Below, one piece after another: positions 55,783-64,000 of a stretch of DNA of 64,000 nucleotides. Position numbers and translations under genes: made by a program. The notes under the pieces were generated by a model, which was given only the letters and a program-made list of their open reading frames with translations, ran no database searches and had not been told where the DNA came from. Positions within the stretch are counted from its first letter, which is position 1, and each line of letters opens with the position of its first letter. The stretch comes from Planctomycetota bacterium (GTDB taxonomy: Bacteria > Planctomycetota > Planctomycetia > Pirellulales > Pirellulaceae), in assembly GCA_017303505.1 (NCBI GenBank), contig JAFLCP010000012.1, positions 1 through 64,000 of the forward strand, read 5' to 3'.

Positions 55783-56087
55783 AACGATAAGCGCTAATAA
55801 TGCTTGTGGGTTAAAATCTGTACCTGAATCTCCCCAATTTATCAGCGACTGGCGTTTTCCGGTCTGATTTTGAGTTCGATTGACACTATCCCCGATTGTC
55901 AATTCGCTCGATATGAGCCATCTTTATAAGGCTAAGCGGTGTAAATCGACCGACAGGAAATGAACGCCTCAGGCCGATTCGCTTCTAATATTGGCAGACT
56001 CGCTTAGATGGAAGATCGGTGGGCTATTCGCCCTTTGTGCCGGCGACCCAGACCGATCAAAACTCGTATGACGCAGGAGGCCCTTCA
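55783..56087. other. Region upstream of thrS
   Basis: About 300 bases. It contains an inverted repeat ATTGACA-N11-TGTCAAT at 55879-55903. The frame of thrS is open back to a GTG at 56019, but the strong Shine-Dalgarno at 56075 points to GTG 56088. I see no T-box or tRNA-like leader. Confidence 0.5.
56075..56080 (+). promoter_or_regulatory. Shine-Dalgarno of thrS
   Basis: AGGAGG, a full match to the anti-Shine-Dalgarno, lies 7 bases before GTG 56088 and decides the start. Confidence 0.8.
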
Positions 56088-58277
56088 GTGCTTCAAGTCC
56101 AACTGCCCGATGGAAAAATTCTGGAATGTGCCGATAACGCTTCAGCCATGGATGTGGCAATGCAAATCGGTCCACGACTCGCTAAAGCAACCGTTGCAGC
56201 TCGCATCGGCGATAGAACGGTCGATGCAACTCGGCCACTAACCACCTTTACCGATCAACGCCCAGTCCCACTTCGCTTGCTCACCGATCGAGATCCAGAA
56301 TCGCTGGACGTTCTTCGCCATTCCTGTGCTCACGTCATGGCTCGCGCCGTGATGCGTCTATTTCCAGACGTCTCGCTGGCGTTCGGCCCTACCATCGCCG
56401 GTGGTTATTACTACGATTTCGATCTCAAGCACAAACTCAGTGAAGACGATTTCGCCGCCATCGAAGCTGAAATGGCCAAGATCGTTGGACAGGAAGAACC
56501 TTTCGAGCAATTTTCTCTCGGTAGACCAGAAGCTACCCAGCTCTGCTCCGATCTTAAACAATCGCTCAAAGTGGAACATATCCAAACTGGTCTAGCCGAA
56601 CATGAACAGCTCGGCTTCTATCGACAGGGCGAATTCGTGGACCTCTGCCGTGGCCCCCACATTCCGCATGCGGGCTATATTAAAGCCTTCAAATTAATGT
56701 CCGTTGCCGGAGCTTACTGGAAAGGTGATGCTGCGGGCCGACAACTCCAACGCGTCTATGGTACAGCTTGGTTCAGCCCCAAAGATCAGCAAGCCTACTT
56801 GGATCAAATCGAAGAGGCACGTCGACGCGATCACCGCGTTCTCGGCAAAAAGCTCGGCCTCTTCCACATCACTCCAGATGTCGGCCAAGGCTTGTGTCTC
56901 TGGCTACCCAAGGGAGCTCGCATTCGTGTCCTATTGGAAGAATTTCTGCGCAACGAGTTGTTGCAGCGCGGTTATCAACCGGTGTATAGCCCCCACCTAG
57001 GTCGTGTCGAACTATACGAAACTTCGGGTCACTTCCCCTATTATCGTGATAGCCAATTCCCACCTCTCTTCACAGCCCAAGCGGGTGGCTTGGTCGACGC
57101 TTGGATTGAAATGCTGAAGAAGGACGAACCGCTGGCTGAAGATGCAGAAGCCCGTCTTTTCCAAGCCGCTCAAGTCCTCGGCGTTGAGATTGAAGGCTTC
57201 GACCTTTCACTTGCCAAAGATGAGAAACTAAAACTGCTCAATCAATGGCAACGACAACACGAGCGGTATTTGGTCAAGCCGATGAACTGCCCACATCACG
57301 CGCAGATCTTCAAAGCCCAACCGCGTTCCTACAAGCAGCTCCCTTTGCGTCTGTTCGAATTCGGTACCGTTTATCGTTATGAACAAACGGGTGAACTCAA
57401 CGGTATGCTTCGCGTTCGCGGTCTGACTCAAGATGACGCACACATCTTCTGCACCGACGACCAAGTCGAAGAAGAGTTTCGCAACACCATCGAATTGACC
57501 AAGTTCGTTCTCAAGAGCGTCGGCCTGAGTGACTATCGCGTACAGCTCTCGTTGCGAGATCCAAATAGCAATAAGTATGTTGGCTCTGAAGAGAACTGGT
57601 CACGCGCTGAGGCAGCTCTCCGCAAAGTGTTAGAAGAGTCCGGTCTTGAGTTCCATGCCCGAGAAGGTGAAGCAGCCTTCTATGGTCCTAAGGCTGACTT
57701 CATGGTGCGCGATTGTATCGGCCGACAATGGCAACTGGGAACGGTTCAACTTGATTACAACTTGCCCGAACGATTCCAATTGGAGTATGTCGGCGCCGAT
57801 AACAAGATGCATCGCCCAGTTATGATCCATCGCGCTCCATTCGGATCGATGGAACGTTTCTGCGGAATGCTCATCGAGCACTTCGCGGGCGCATTCCCAC
57901 TCTGGCTCGCTCCAGAACAAATCCGTATTCTTCCCTTGAGCGAAAAGTCGAACGACTATGCTTTGCAATTGGAAAAGGAACTGACGGATGCCGGCTTCCG
58001 CGTCACCACCGACCTGCGCGGTGCGAAGGTGCAAGCCAAGATTCGAGATGCACAAGTCGAGCTTATTCCTTACATGGCTGTCGTCGGTCCTAAAGAAGCT
58101 GAAACGCACAGCGCTGCTTTGCGTGATCGCTTACAAGGCGATCTCGGTGCGATGCCCGTATCGGAAATGATCGCGAAACTAACCGAAGAAGTTCGCGAAC
58201 GTTCCATTCGACATGTCGTCAAGAGCGAATTGCCAACCGCCGAGGAGACTTCGAAAGAGGTCGCGAACGAATACTAA
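56088..58277 (+). CDS. thrS: Threonyl-tRNA synthetase
   Basis: Charges tRNA-Thr. The 729 residues carry the TGS domain (about 1-62, [19 protein letters not shown]), an editing domain with HxxxH in [14 protein letters not shown], the class II core and an anticodon-binding domain. Class II motifs: [11 protein letters not shown] (Zn-ligand Cys), [27 protein letters not shown]. About 60 extra residues lie before PMNCPHH compared with E. coli ThrRS (segment after [16 protein letters not shown], including [20 protein letters not shown]), and the family NCPGH reads NCPHH. GTG 56088 with AGGAGG 7 bases upstream. The next gene is 48 bases on. Confidence 0.95.
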   Translation: MLQVQLPDGKILECADNASAMDVAMQIGPRLAKATVAARIGDRTVDATRPLTTFTDQRPVPLRLLTDRDPESLDVLRHSCAHVMARAVMRLFPDVSLAFGPTIAGGYYYDFDLKHKLSEDDFAAIEAEMAKIVGQEEPFEQFSLGRPEATQLCSDLKQSLKVEHIQTGLAEHEQLGFYRQGEFVDLCRGPHIPHAGYIKAFKLMSVAGAYWKGDAAGRQLQRVYGTAWFSPKDQQAYLDQIEEARRRDHRVLGKKLGLFHITPDVGQGLCLWLPKGARIRVLLEEFLRNELLQRGYQPVYSPHLGRVELYETSGHFPYYRDSQFPPLFTAQAGGLVDAWIEMLKKDEPLAEDAEARLFQAAQVLGVEIEGFDLSLAKDEKLKLLNQWQRQHERYLVKPMNCPHHAQIFKAQPRSYKQLPLRLFEFGTVYRYEQTGELNGMLRVRGLTQDDAHIFCTDDQVEEEFRNTIELTKFVLKSVGLSDYRVQLSLRDPNSNKYVGSEENWSRAEAALRKVLEESGLEFHAREGEAAFYGPKADFMVRDCIGRQWQLGTVQLDYNLPERFQLEYVGADNKMHRPVMIHRAPFGSMERFCGMLIEHFAGAFPLWLAPEQIRILPLSEKSNDYALQLEKELTDAGFRVTTDLRGAKVQAKIRDAQVELIPYMAVVGPKEAETHSAALRDRLQGDLGAMPVSEMIAKLTEEVRERSIRHVVKSELPTAEETSKEVANEY

Positions 58278-58325
58278 TCCACAGCTTGAACAACCTCTAA
58301 CACAGTCATCTTTGTTCGAGACTTA

Positions 58326-61238
58326 ATGGTGGGATTGTCGCAACCTCGTCATCGAAAACGTCACTGGACCAACCTGGTCGTAGCCAGCCTCACCAAAATG
58401 GCACTGGCTCGACCAGGTCTTTTTTTGTTGGTGGCGACCGCGCTGACCATTCTGGGCACGGTTTATTCTGCCTTAACATTGCAGTTCCGTACCTCGCGAC
58501 TTGATCTGCTCGACACTCGGTCAGAATACAATCAACGTTGGCTCCGCTATCTCGAATTGTTTGGCAAACAAGACGATGGCATTGTGGTCATTGAGGGTAC
58601 CGATCCCCAGCAGGTAGCAGCCGCTCTACGCGAACTCGGCACGACACTTGAAAAAGACCCAAAGTTCCACGGTGTCATGTATCACTCAGCGGTTCCCGAA
58701 ATAGCCGCACAACGCTTGCACCTAGCCCCAACCGAATCACTGGCAGCGCTCTCACAGTTATTGCAACTAACCACTTTTGCGATGACACCCAACCAGGACA
58801 CTGGAAATGGACAAACTACAAGCCCTAACCTGAGTCTCGATGGCAACCCCAACAAGAAACTGACTCAACCTGTTTTTCGCCCAGCCATTTCTCCCTTGGT
58901 AAAACAATGGGATCATCTGTTGATGGCGCAGGGGGTACCGTTGTTAGCCGCTGAAGTGGAAGCGTTGGATCGTTTTTTGAGCGACCCTACCCAACCGCCT
59001 CAACCCGGCATGTGGCAACAACTCGTCGCAGCAACAACGGATACTTCACCCACCATCGAACAGAGTTTATTACTGGACGATCAAGGCCGAATTGGATTGT
59101 GTTTAATGTCGTTGCAACATCCTGACGATGCACCAACACAAGCCAAAGATGAACAGCGGGCCATTCGCGATCATCTGATACCCTTCGCAGAAAAGTATGC
59201 CGATCTGCGATTTTATTTCACTGGAATGCCCGTACTCGAAGCCGATGAAGGCACCAGCACTCAAAACGATATGCTGATCGCCAGTATCGTGAGTTTAGTG
59301 GGCGTGATCATCATGCTGATCGCTGCTTACGGATCATTGCGCATGCCGCTGCTGGCAATGATTGCTCTGTTGTTCGGGTTGCTCTGGACTCTTGCGTTTG
59401 CCACCGTAGCGATTGGCCACCTCAATTTGCTCAGTGCAGCGTTCGGTGCCATTCTGATTGGCCTTGGAATCGATTTTTCAATTCATTATCTATCGCACTT
59501 TCTTACAGCGGAGCCTGACGAAGACTCACCCAAACCGTCGTTGCAAGAGCAGTTAGTATCAACATCGGAACATTGCGGCGTGGGCATATGGGTAGGAGCG
59601 ATTTCGACGGCAGCCGCTTTTGGATGTGCAGCAGTCACACCCTTTAAAGGCATAGCCGAACTCGGCGTCATCAGTGGTGGTGGAACTTTGATTTGCGCTG
59701 TAGCTGCCTTAACGATTCTCCCGGCTATTTTGTGGATTTATCTCAACCGCAAATCGTCGAACCACGAAGTCTCCATCAAATCCGTCAACCGAACTGAATC
59801 GTATCGCTCGCGCGTGATTTCACGTTGGCTGTCGAAACTCCCCGATTATGCCATTGCTCACCCCGCGATCATTGGGATGGCTGCGATCGCGTTACTATTC
59901 GTCGCGTCTCCCACTGCGTATCGCATTGAGTTCGATCACAATTTACTCAACCTTCAGGCCGAAGGCTTGAGCAGCGTGGCTGCTGAAAACATTTTGATCG
60001 ATCGCAGTTCACACAGCACTTGGTACGCTATTTCACTGGCCGAGACTCCTCAACAAGCCGAGCAACTTGCTAATCGATTTCGCAGCTTGAAGACCGTTGC
60101 CCGCGTCGACCACGTAGCCTCTTTAGTTTCCGCACAAGGCGACGAGGCTAAGAAAGCACACTTTGAAAAACTCAAGCAACAAGTAGAGCCTGTGACACAA
60201 ATGTCGCGCGGCGGTTACACGGAACATACAACGCTCAGCTCATTTAAGGCATGGCTCACGCGATCGTTGCCCCTTATCCAAGGGAGTCCATTAGCACCGC
60301 AGTTCGCCGCTTTGGAACAAAAAATAAATCGTCTTCCCCCCGTTGAGTTTGACACCTTGCTAAAACAATTTGAAATAGCTCGACAAGGTATCTCGCTGCA
60401 TGTTCTCCAACAACTCCAGACGCTAGTGGCGACCCAACCACCAACAATTGAAAGTTTGCCTGCATCCATTCGAGAGCGTCTGTGGCACAAAAGCGGAATT
60501 TATCAATTGCGAATCTTTCCGAAAGGGAATGTTTGGGATCGTGAACCTCTTGAGCGATTTATCAAAGAGCTCGAATCAGTTGATCCTAAAGTCACAGGCC
60601 ACCCCGTGCAAACCTATTATGCCTCGGGCGAATTGCAAGAAAGTTATTACTCGGCTTCAATCTATGCAGTGATTGTGATCTTCGTTTTCTTGCTGCTGAA
60701 TTTTGGTAATCCATTACTTGTCATTGCGGCGATGTTACCGGCGCTCTTTGGCTTGGTCACTTTGTTGGCTTTAATGACTTGGCTTGACATACCTCTCAAC
60801 CCCGCCAACATGATCGCCCTACCATTGGTCTTGGGAATCGGCGTTGATGACGGAGTGCATTTAACGGAACAGTTTCGGCAAAAGCGTTGGGGACTGGGAG
60901 GGACAATAACGGACTCCGCTGAAACATCCGATGACACAGATGTCGATCTCGATACGATCCGCAACCGCCGCAGACCGTATGGAATTGAACCAGGCACTAA
61001 CCTGGCCATACTGTTGACTTCTGTTTCGACTATGTTGGGCTTTGGTTCCTTAATGGTTGCCCATCATCGCGGGCTCTTTAGTCTGGGCTGGGTGTTGACC
61101 ATTGGAATTGGGCTCTGTTGGTGTTTTTCCGTCCTGCTTTTGCCTGCCTTGTTTTCTGCCGTGGTTCGTTGGGAAAATCGAGATGGCACGACCAAACGCT
61201 CACGCCGATCACGGCGTTTACCAACTCGCGACCGCTAG
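58326..61238 (+). CDS. RND-superfamily lipid exporter (HpnN/MMPL-like)
   Basis: A 970-residue membrane protein with the MMPL/HpnN plan: TM1 (about 25-48, ALARPGLFLLVATALTILGT), a large periplasmic loop with FRTSRLDLLDTRSEYNQRWL, a block of TM helices with GLGIDFSIHYLSHFL at about 378, a second loop, then TM helices with GIGVDDGVHLTEQFR. The DLLDTRSEYNQRW start strongly recalls hopanoid-transporter HpnN, but no hopanoid biosynthesis gene is in this window, so the substrate is left open. The central linker has PDEDSPKPSLQEQ. It follows thrS at 48 bases on the same strand. The C-terminus is Arg-rich. Confidence 0.9.
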   Translation: MVGLSQPRHRKRHWTNLVVASLTKMALARPGLFLLVATALTILGTVYSALTLQFRTSRLDLLDTRSEYNQRWLRYLELFGKQDDGIVVIEGTDPQQVAAALRELGTTLEKDPKFHGVMYHSAVPEIAAQRLHLAPTESLAALSQLLQLTTFAMTPNQDTGNGQTTSPNLSLDGNPNKKLTQPVFRPAISPLVKQWDHLLMAQGVPLLAAEVEALDRFLSDPTQPPQPGMWQQLVAATTDTSPTIEQSLLLDDQGRIGLCLMSLQHPDDAPTQAKDEQRAIRDHLIPFAEKYADLRFYFTGMPVLEADEGTSTQNDMLIASIVSLVGVIIMLIAAYGSLRMPLLAMIALLFGLLWTLAFATVAIGHLNLLSAAFGAILIGLGIDFSIHYLSHFLTAEPDEDSPKPSLQEQLVSTSEHCGVGIWVGAISTAAAFGCAAVTPFKGIAELGVISGGGTLICAVAALTILPAILWIYLNRKSSNHEVSIKSVNRTESYRSRVISRWLSKLPDYAIAHPAIIGMAAIALLFVASPTAYRIEFDHNLLNLQAEGLSSVAAENILIDRSSHSTWYAISLAETPQQAEQLANRFRSLKTVARVDHVASLVSAQGDEAKKAHFEKLKQQVEPVTQMSRGGYTEHTTLSSFKAWLTRSLPLIQGSPLAPQFAALEQKINRLPPVEFDTLLKQFEIARQGISLHVLQQLQTLVATQPPTIESLPASIRERLWHKSGIYQLRIFPKGNVWDREPLERFIKELESVDPKVTGHPVQTYYASGELQESYYSASIYAVIVIFVFLLLNFGNPLLVIAAMLPALFGLVTLLALMTWLDIPLNPANMIALPLVLGIGVDDGVHLTEQFRQKRWGLGGTITDSAETSDDTDVDLDTIRNRRRPYGIEPGTNLAILLTSVSTMLGFGSLMVAHHRGLFSLGWVLTIGIGLCWCFSVLLLPALFSAVVRWENRDGTTKRSRRSRRLPTRDR

Positions 61239-61802
61239 GCATACCGCACACGGATAGGGATAACACTTTGACCGTAATTCCTTGGTAAGTTTTTCGCGTA
61301 GTTCGTGGACGTCAACGCTTACCTCAAAAAGCAATTGTTGAGTGGTTCTCAGCATTGCCTCCAACTTACGTCTTTTGCCGAACCCGTTGAAGTGCTCCCG
61401 ACACCAACCACTCAAACTCTTCGAAAAGACGTTCATGTGGCAAAAAAATGGTGGGCAAAAAAATCCAGACGACGAAAATCATCCTACCTTTTTTTGCCCT
61501 AGATCTTTTTGCCTCTTTGTAACCGACGCAAACAACGCGACCTCTTCAAAGCAGAATTCTGTGGCAAAAAACATAAGCTTTTAGGGCCTTCGGCCGTGAA
61601 CGCTTACGAATTTGAATTGTGTTAAAACATGCTCCAGTAGGTTTTGCAATCCGCCTGCCAGCTTAAAATCTATCGCTTTTGTTTGCCCCATGCCCCCGGT
61701 GTTAGTACCATATCCGTCACCCTCCTATAACGCCGAGCTGTTCGAACGCGCAGCTCTCCACTCTCCTTTCCCACTTATGCACTTCGATTCGAGATTCACA
61801 GC
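61239..61802. other. Region with GGCAAAAAAA repeat family
   Basis: About 560 bases without a convincing gene. The motif (G)GGCAAAAAAA occurs at about 61439, 61453-61463, 61564 and its complement TTTTTTTGCCC at 61489-61499, with TTTTTGCC at about 61507. Short open frames here are made of the repeat. The right end must contain the promoter of the beta-propeller gene. Confidence 0.55.
61453..61499. repeat. Inverted repeat GGGCAAAAAAA / TTTTTTTGCCC
   Basis: Perfect 11-bp arms at 61453-61463 and 61489-61499, separated by 25 bases. Related motifs flank it on both sides, suggesting a repeat family rather than a single terminator. Confidence 0.7.
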
Positions 61803-63080
61803 ATGTTAGCCCATTATCGCTTTCTCTTTCTTGGCCTCATTTCGTTCACATTGTGTCTATCTGTCGTAACACCAACGCAAGCCCAATGGTCGAGCTATCC
61901 GAAGTTGACCGACAAAGATTGGCCATGGTGGCGCGGTCCGAATTTAGATGGCAGTGCGAACTTGACCAAAGAAGTACCACTACCCTGGGACAGCGAAAAA
62001 GATGTGAAGTGGATGATAGAGGTTCCCGGTCGCGGTCATGGTTCACCAACCATCGCTGGCGATTCCATTTATCTTGCGACGTGCGATGAAAGTAATGGAA
62101 GCCAATCGGTATTGGCATTCGATCGACAAACCGGTCAACGCAAATGGGCTGCGGTCGTGCATGAAAAAGGTGCCATGCTCAAAAATGCCAAATCCTCTGG
62201 AGCCTCTTCATCCGTTGCCACAGATGGCGAACGACTCTATATCAATTTCGCTACCGATGGCAAAGTGATCCTGAGCGCATTGAGTCTTGAAGGCCGTATT
62301 TTATGGCAAGAGCCGGTATGTGATTACCAGATCCATCAAGGGTACGGCGCATCACCAGCTCTATACGAGAACTTGGTCTATTCCGTTGCCGATACCAAAG
62401 GAGGCGGAGCCATCGTTGCATTTGAAAGAACCACAGGTAAATTGGTTTGGAAACAGCCTCGCCCCAGTAATCCGAATTATCCTTCACCTATTGTTTTGAC
62501 CGTTGCTGGAAAACCGCAACTGATTCTCACTGGATGCGACAAGACCATCAGCTATCACCCAAAGACCGGTGAAGTGTTGTGGGAAGTTGCCGGCGCGACT
62601 ACCGAATGTGTGACCACAACTGTAACCGATGGCCTGCACGTTTATTCTTCCGGCGGATATCCCAAGAATCACATGTCCGCGATTCGTGGTGATGGCAGCC
62701 AAACCATTGCTTGGGAAAATGACGAACGCGTGTATGTTCCGTCGATGGTAATCAAAGATGGATATCTCTATGCCGTGCTTGATGCGGGTATCGCTGCTTG
62801 CTGGGAAGCCGATACCGGTAAACAAATGTGGAAAGGGAGACTGGGAAGCGATATCAGCGCTTCGCTGATTTTGGTTGGAAACAAAATCTATGCGATCAAT
62901 GAGAAGAGCGAAGGCTTTGTGTTTGAAGCCACTCCTAAAGAGCTGAAACTTCTAGGAAAATGCTCGATCGGCGATGAAATGTTTGCCTCACCCATTATCG
63001 CAGATGGTTGTATCTACCTGCGGGTCGCGTTTTACGATGGCCCCAATCGCTCCGAACGCTTGATATGCATCGGCCGCTGA
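61803..63080 (+). CDS. Secreted PQQ-type beta-propeller protein
   Basis: A 425-residue exported protein with signal peptide (MLAHYRFLFLGLISFTLCLS, cleavage near TQAQ). DWPWWRGPNLDG at the start of the mature part is a planctomycete hallmark. About seven to eight blades follow, with repeated motifs such as VLAFDRQTGQRKW, IVAFERTTGKLVWKQP, KTISYHPKTGEVLWEV and ACWEADTGKQMWKGRL (the W/[DG].TG...W pattern). Similar proteins are described as PQQ-binding-like repeat proteins without PQQ dependence being shown; no dehydrogenase active-site motif is seen here. A 7-bp hairpin ACCCCAA-CGT-TTGGGGT at 63086-63102 follows the stop. ATG 61803. Confidence 0.9.
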   Translation: MLAHYRFLFLGLISFTLCLSVVTPTQAQWSSYPKLTDKDWPWWRGPNLDGSANLTKEVPLPWDSEKDVKWMIEVPGRGHGSPTIAGDSIYLATCDESNGSQSVLAFDRQTGQRKWAAVVHEKGAMLKNAKSSGASSSVATDGERLYINFATDGKVILSALSLEGRILWQEPVCDYQIHQGYGASPALYENLVYSVADTKGGGAIVAFERTTGKLVWKQPRPSNPNYPSPIVLTVAGKPQLILTGCDKTISYHPKTGEVLWEVAGATTECVTTTVTDGLHVYSSGGYPKNHMSAIRGDGSQTIAWENDERVYVPSMVIKDGYLYAVLDAGIAACWEADTGKQMWKGRLGSDISASLILVGNKIYAINEKSEGFVFEATPKELKLLGKCSIGDEMFASPIIADGCIYLRVAFYDGPNRSERLICIGR

Positions 63081-63085
63081 CATCC

Positions 63086-63102
63086 ACCCCAACGTTTGGG
63101 GT
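63086..63102 (+). terminator. Hairpin after the beta-propeller gene
   Basis: ACCCCAA (63086-63092) and TTGGGGT (63096-63102), perfect 7-bp arms with a three-base loop, six bases past the stop. No T tract follows, so it may only stabilise the mRNA end. Confidence 0.4.
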
Positions 63103-63186
63103 ATGCAAACCCTAATTTCGATGGTAATTTACAAAATGTAGCTGAGGCTCGATGAGCCAATTCTTTTACCTGTGTGTCTTCTTAAT

Positions 63187-63210
63187 CGGCGTTTTTTACA
63201 AAAACGTCGG
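63187..63210. promoter_or_regulatory. Near-palindrome upstream of prfB
   Basis: CGGCGTTTTTTACAAAAACGTCGG is an almost perfect inverted repeat with one mismatch (arms 63187-63196 and 63200-63209). It lies about 33 bases before the prfB start. Regulatory role uncertain. Confidence 0.3.
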
Positions 63211-63242
63211 TTGTGAAAATAGAGTTCGCCAAGGAGTTAGTG

Positions 63243-64000
63243 ATGAGCGAAAGTGGAGATTTGTGGAGCCGTTCAGAAGTCCTGTGCGACAGGTTGATTC
63301 AACTGCGAGACTCTCTTTGACTTAGCTCAAAAGCTAGATCGAATTCATGAACTTGAAAGCCGGATGTCCGATCCCACGTTTTGGAATAACCAAACGGCAG
63401 CTCAGGCATTGGTCGGCGAACTAAAGCATCTCAAAAATGTTGCCTTGCCACTGAAGGAAGCAATCGCATCCTCAGAGGATCTCGAAGGCCTACTTGAGAT
63501 GGCTAAAGAAGAACCCTCGATGAAAGAGGAAATTGCCGTAGAGATTCGTCGCTTGGAAAAAATTGCCGACGAGATCGAACTGCAATCTCTATTGAGTGGC
63601 CCACACGACAACTGTGATGCCATTCTCAGTATCCATGCGCGGGATGGTGGCGTGGATGCCAACGATTGGGCAGATATGGTCCTGCGAATGTATGCCGCGT
63701 GGGCTTCGAAACACGATTACAAAATCGAGTTGCTCGACCGACAAGATAACGAACAAGCTGGCATCACCCAAGCTACGATCGCAGTTCGCGGCCCAATGGC
63801 CTACGGTTATCTAAAAGGTGAAGAAGGGATGCACCGCTTGGTACGCATCAGTCCTTTCAACGCAGAAGGAAAACGCCAAACGAGCTTTGCTGCCGTGGAT
63901 GTGTCGCCGGAACTTGACGACTCCATCGAAATCGATATCCAAGATAAAGATATTCGCGAGGATACCTATCGTTCGAGTGGAGCAGGGGGACAGCACGTTA
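63243..64000 (+). CDS. prfB: Peptide chain release factor 2, with +1 programmed frameshift (partial)
   Basis: Release factor recognising UGA and UAA. ATG 63243 follows AAGGAG (63231-63236). The first frame reads MSESGDLWSRSEVLCDRLIQ then LRDSL and ends at TGA 63318. The site CTTTGAC at 63315-63321 is the classical +1 frameshift signal of RF2; after skipping one base the frame continues DLAQKLDRIHELESRMSDPT and remains open to the window end. The last coded residues include SSGAGGQHV, the GGQ peptidyl-hydrolysis motif, so only the C-terminal third is missing. In E. coli an AGGGGG lies just before CTTTGA; here only the weak GCGAGAC is seen. Low RF2 favours frameshifting and so raises RF2, an autoregulatory loop known in many bacteria. 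Confidence 0.93.
63315..63321 (+). promoter_or_regulatory. Programmed +1 frameshift site of prfB
   Basis: CTT TGA C, the slippery codon followed by the in-frame UGA. The frame moves from CTT to GAC at 63319. Confidence 0.88.

Noticed and set aside
61342..61584. Short open frame of 80 codons in the GGCAAAAAAA repeat region
   Set aside because: It is formed by the repeat motifs themselves and carries no domain or ribosome-binding site.
1..64000. CRISPR array, prophage, tRNA or rRNA genes, complete insertion sequence
   Set aside because: No regularly spaced repeats of CRISPR type, no phage structural genes, no cloverleaf or rRNA pattern was seen by eye. The Rpn gene lacks terminal repeats. Small tRNAs could be missed without a covariance search.

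Overview
The window reads as chromosomal DNA of a planctomycete, most likely of the Pirellulales. Markers are two DUF1559 prepilin-like proteins with an H-x9-DG tail, a giant LEPR-XLL-type surface protein with a dockerin, a redoxin / cytochrome c / copper-monooxygenase / EF-hand fusion, a Pkn-type serine/threonine kinase beside an ECF sigma factor, and a secreted beta-propeller protein beginning DWPWWRGPN. This is inferred from gene content; no rRNA or tRNA gene was found to confirm it.

Layout. 1-9.8 kb: the open end of a secreted HEAT-like protein, argH, sthA, a two-receiver GGDEF cyclase, a methyltransferase and fusA with a clear terminator. 9.8-15.5 kb: a 15-bp tandem repeat upstream of fusA, a membrane-anchored HEAT protein, a secreted protein of unknown function, an acyl-activating enzyme and two very small membrane or secreted proteins. 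15.7-25.6 kb: the redox/copper fusion, pyroglutamyl peptidase, a leucine-rich-repeat protein, a C-terminal processing protease, rlmN, an M20 peptidase, a BFD-like iron-sulfur protein, a small basic protein and an MnmE-like GTPase without the usual C-terminal cysteine. 25.8-33.8 kb: two small metal-ligand-rich lipoproteins, PhoH, and an RND efflux pump with its adaptor and a divergent TetR regulator. 33.8-43.2 kb: ECF sigma factor, membrane kinase and, divergently, the 2041-residue surface protein. 43.2-53.4 kb: a repeat-rich spacer, ComM, an Rpn nuclease, then two DUF1559 genes bracketing a lipoprotein, a Tat-type phosphoesterase and an MFS transporter. 53.4-64 kb: polysaccharide deacetylase plus glycosyltransferase, thrS, an HpnN-like exporter, a beta-propeller protein, and prfB with a +1 programmed frameshift, cut by the window edge just after its GGQ motif.

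How the genes work together. Three units look functionally coupled: TetR-RND-adaptor (efflux with its repressor), kinase-ECF sigma (signal sensing to transcription, possibly including the surface protein) and deacetylase-glycosyltransferase (cell-surface glycan). Most other genes are housekeeping and stand singly. Convergent neighbours often overlap at their stop codons. No CRISPR array, prophage, complete insertion sequence or biosynthetic cluster was seen. The least explained signals are the DUF1559 cassettes with a shared upstream element, the composite intergenic repeat found in two inverted copies, the 15-bp tandem array before fusA, the MnmE-like GTPase and the two-lipoprotein pair.
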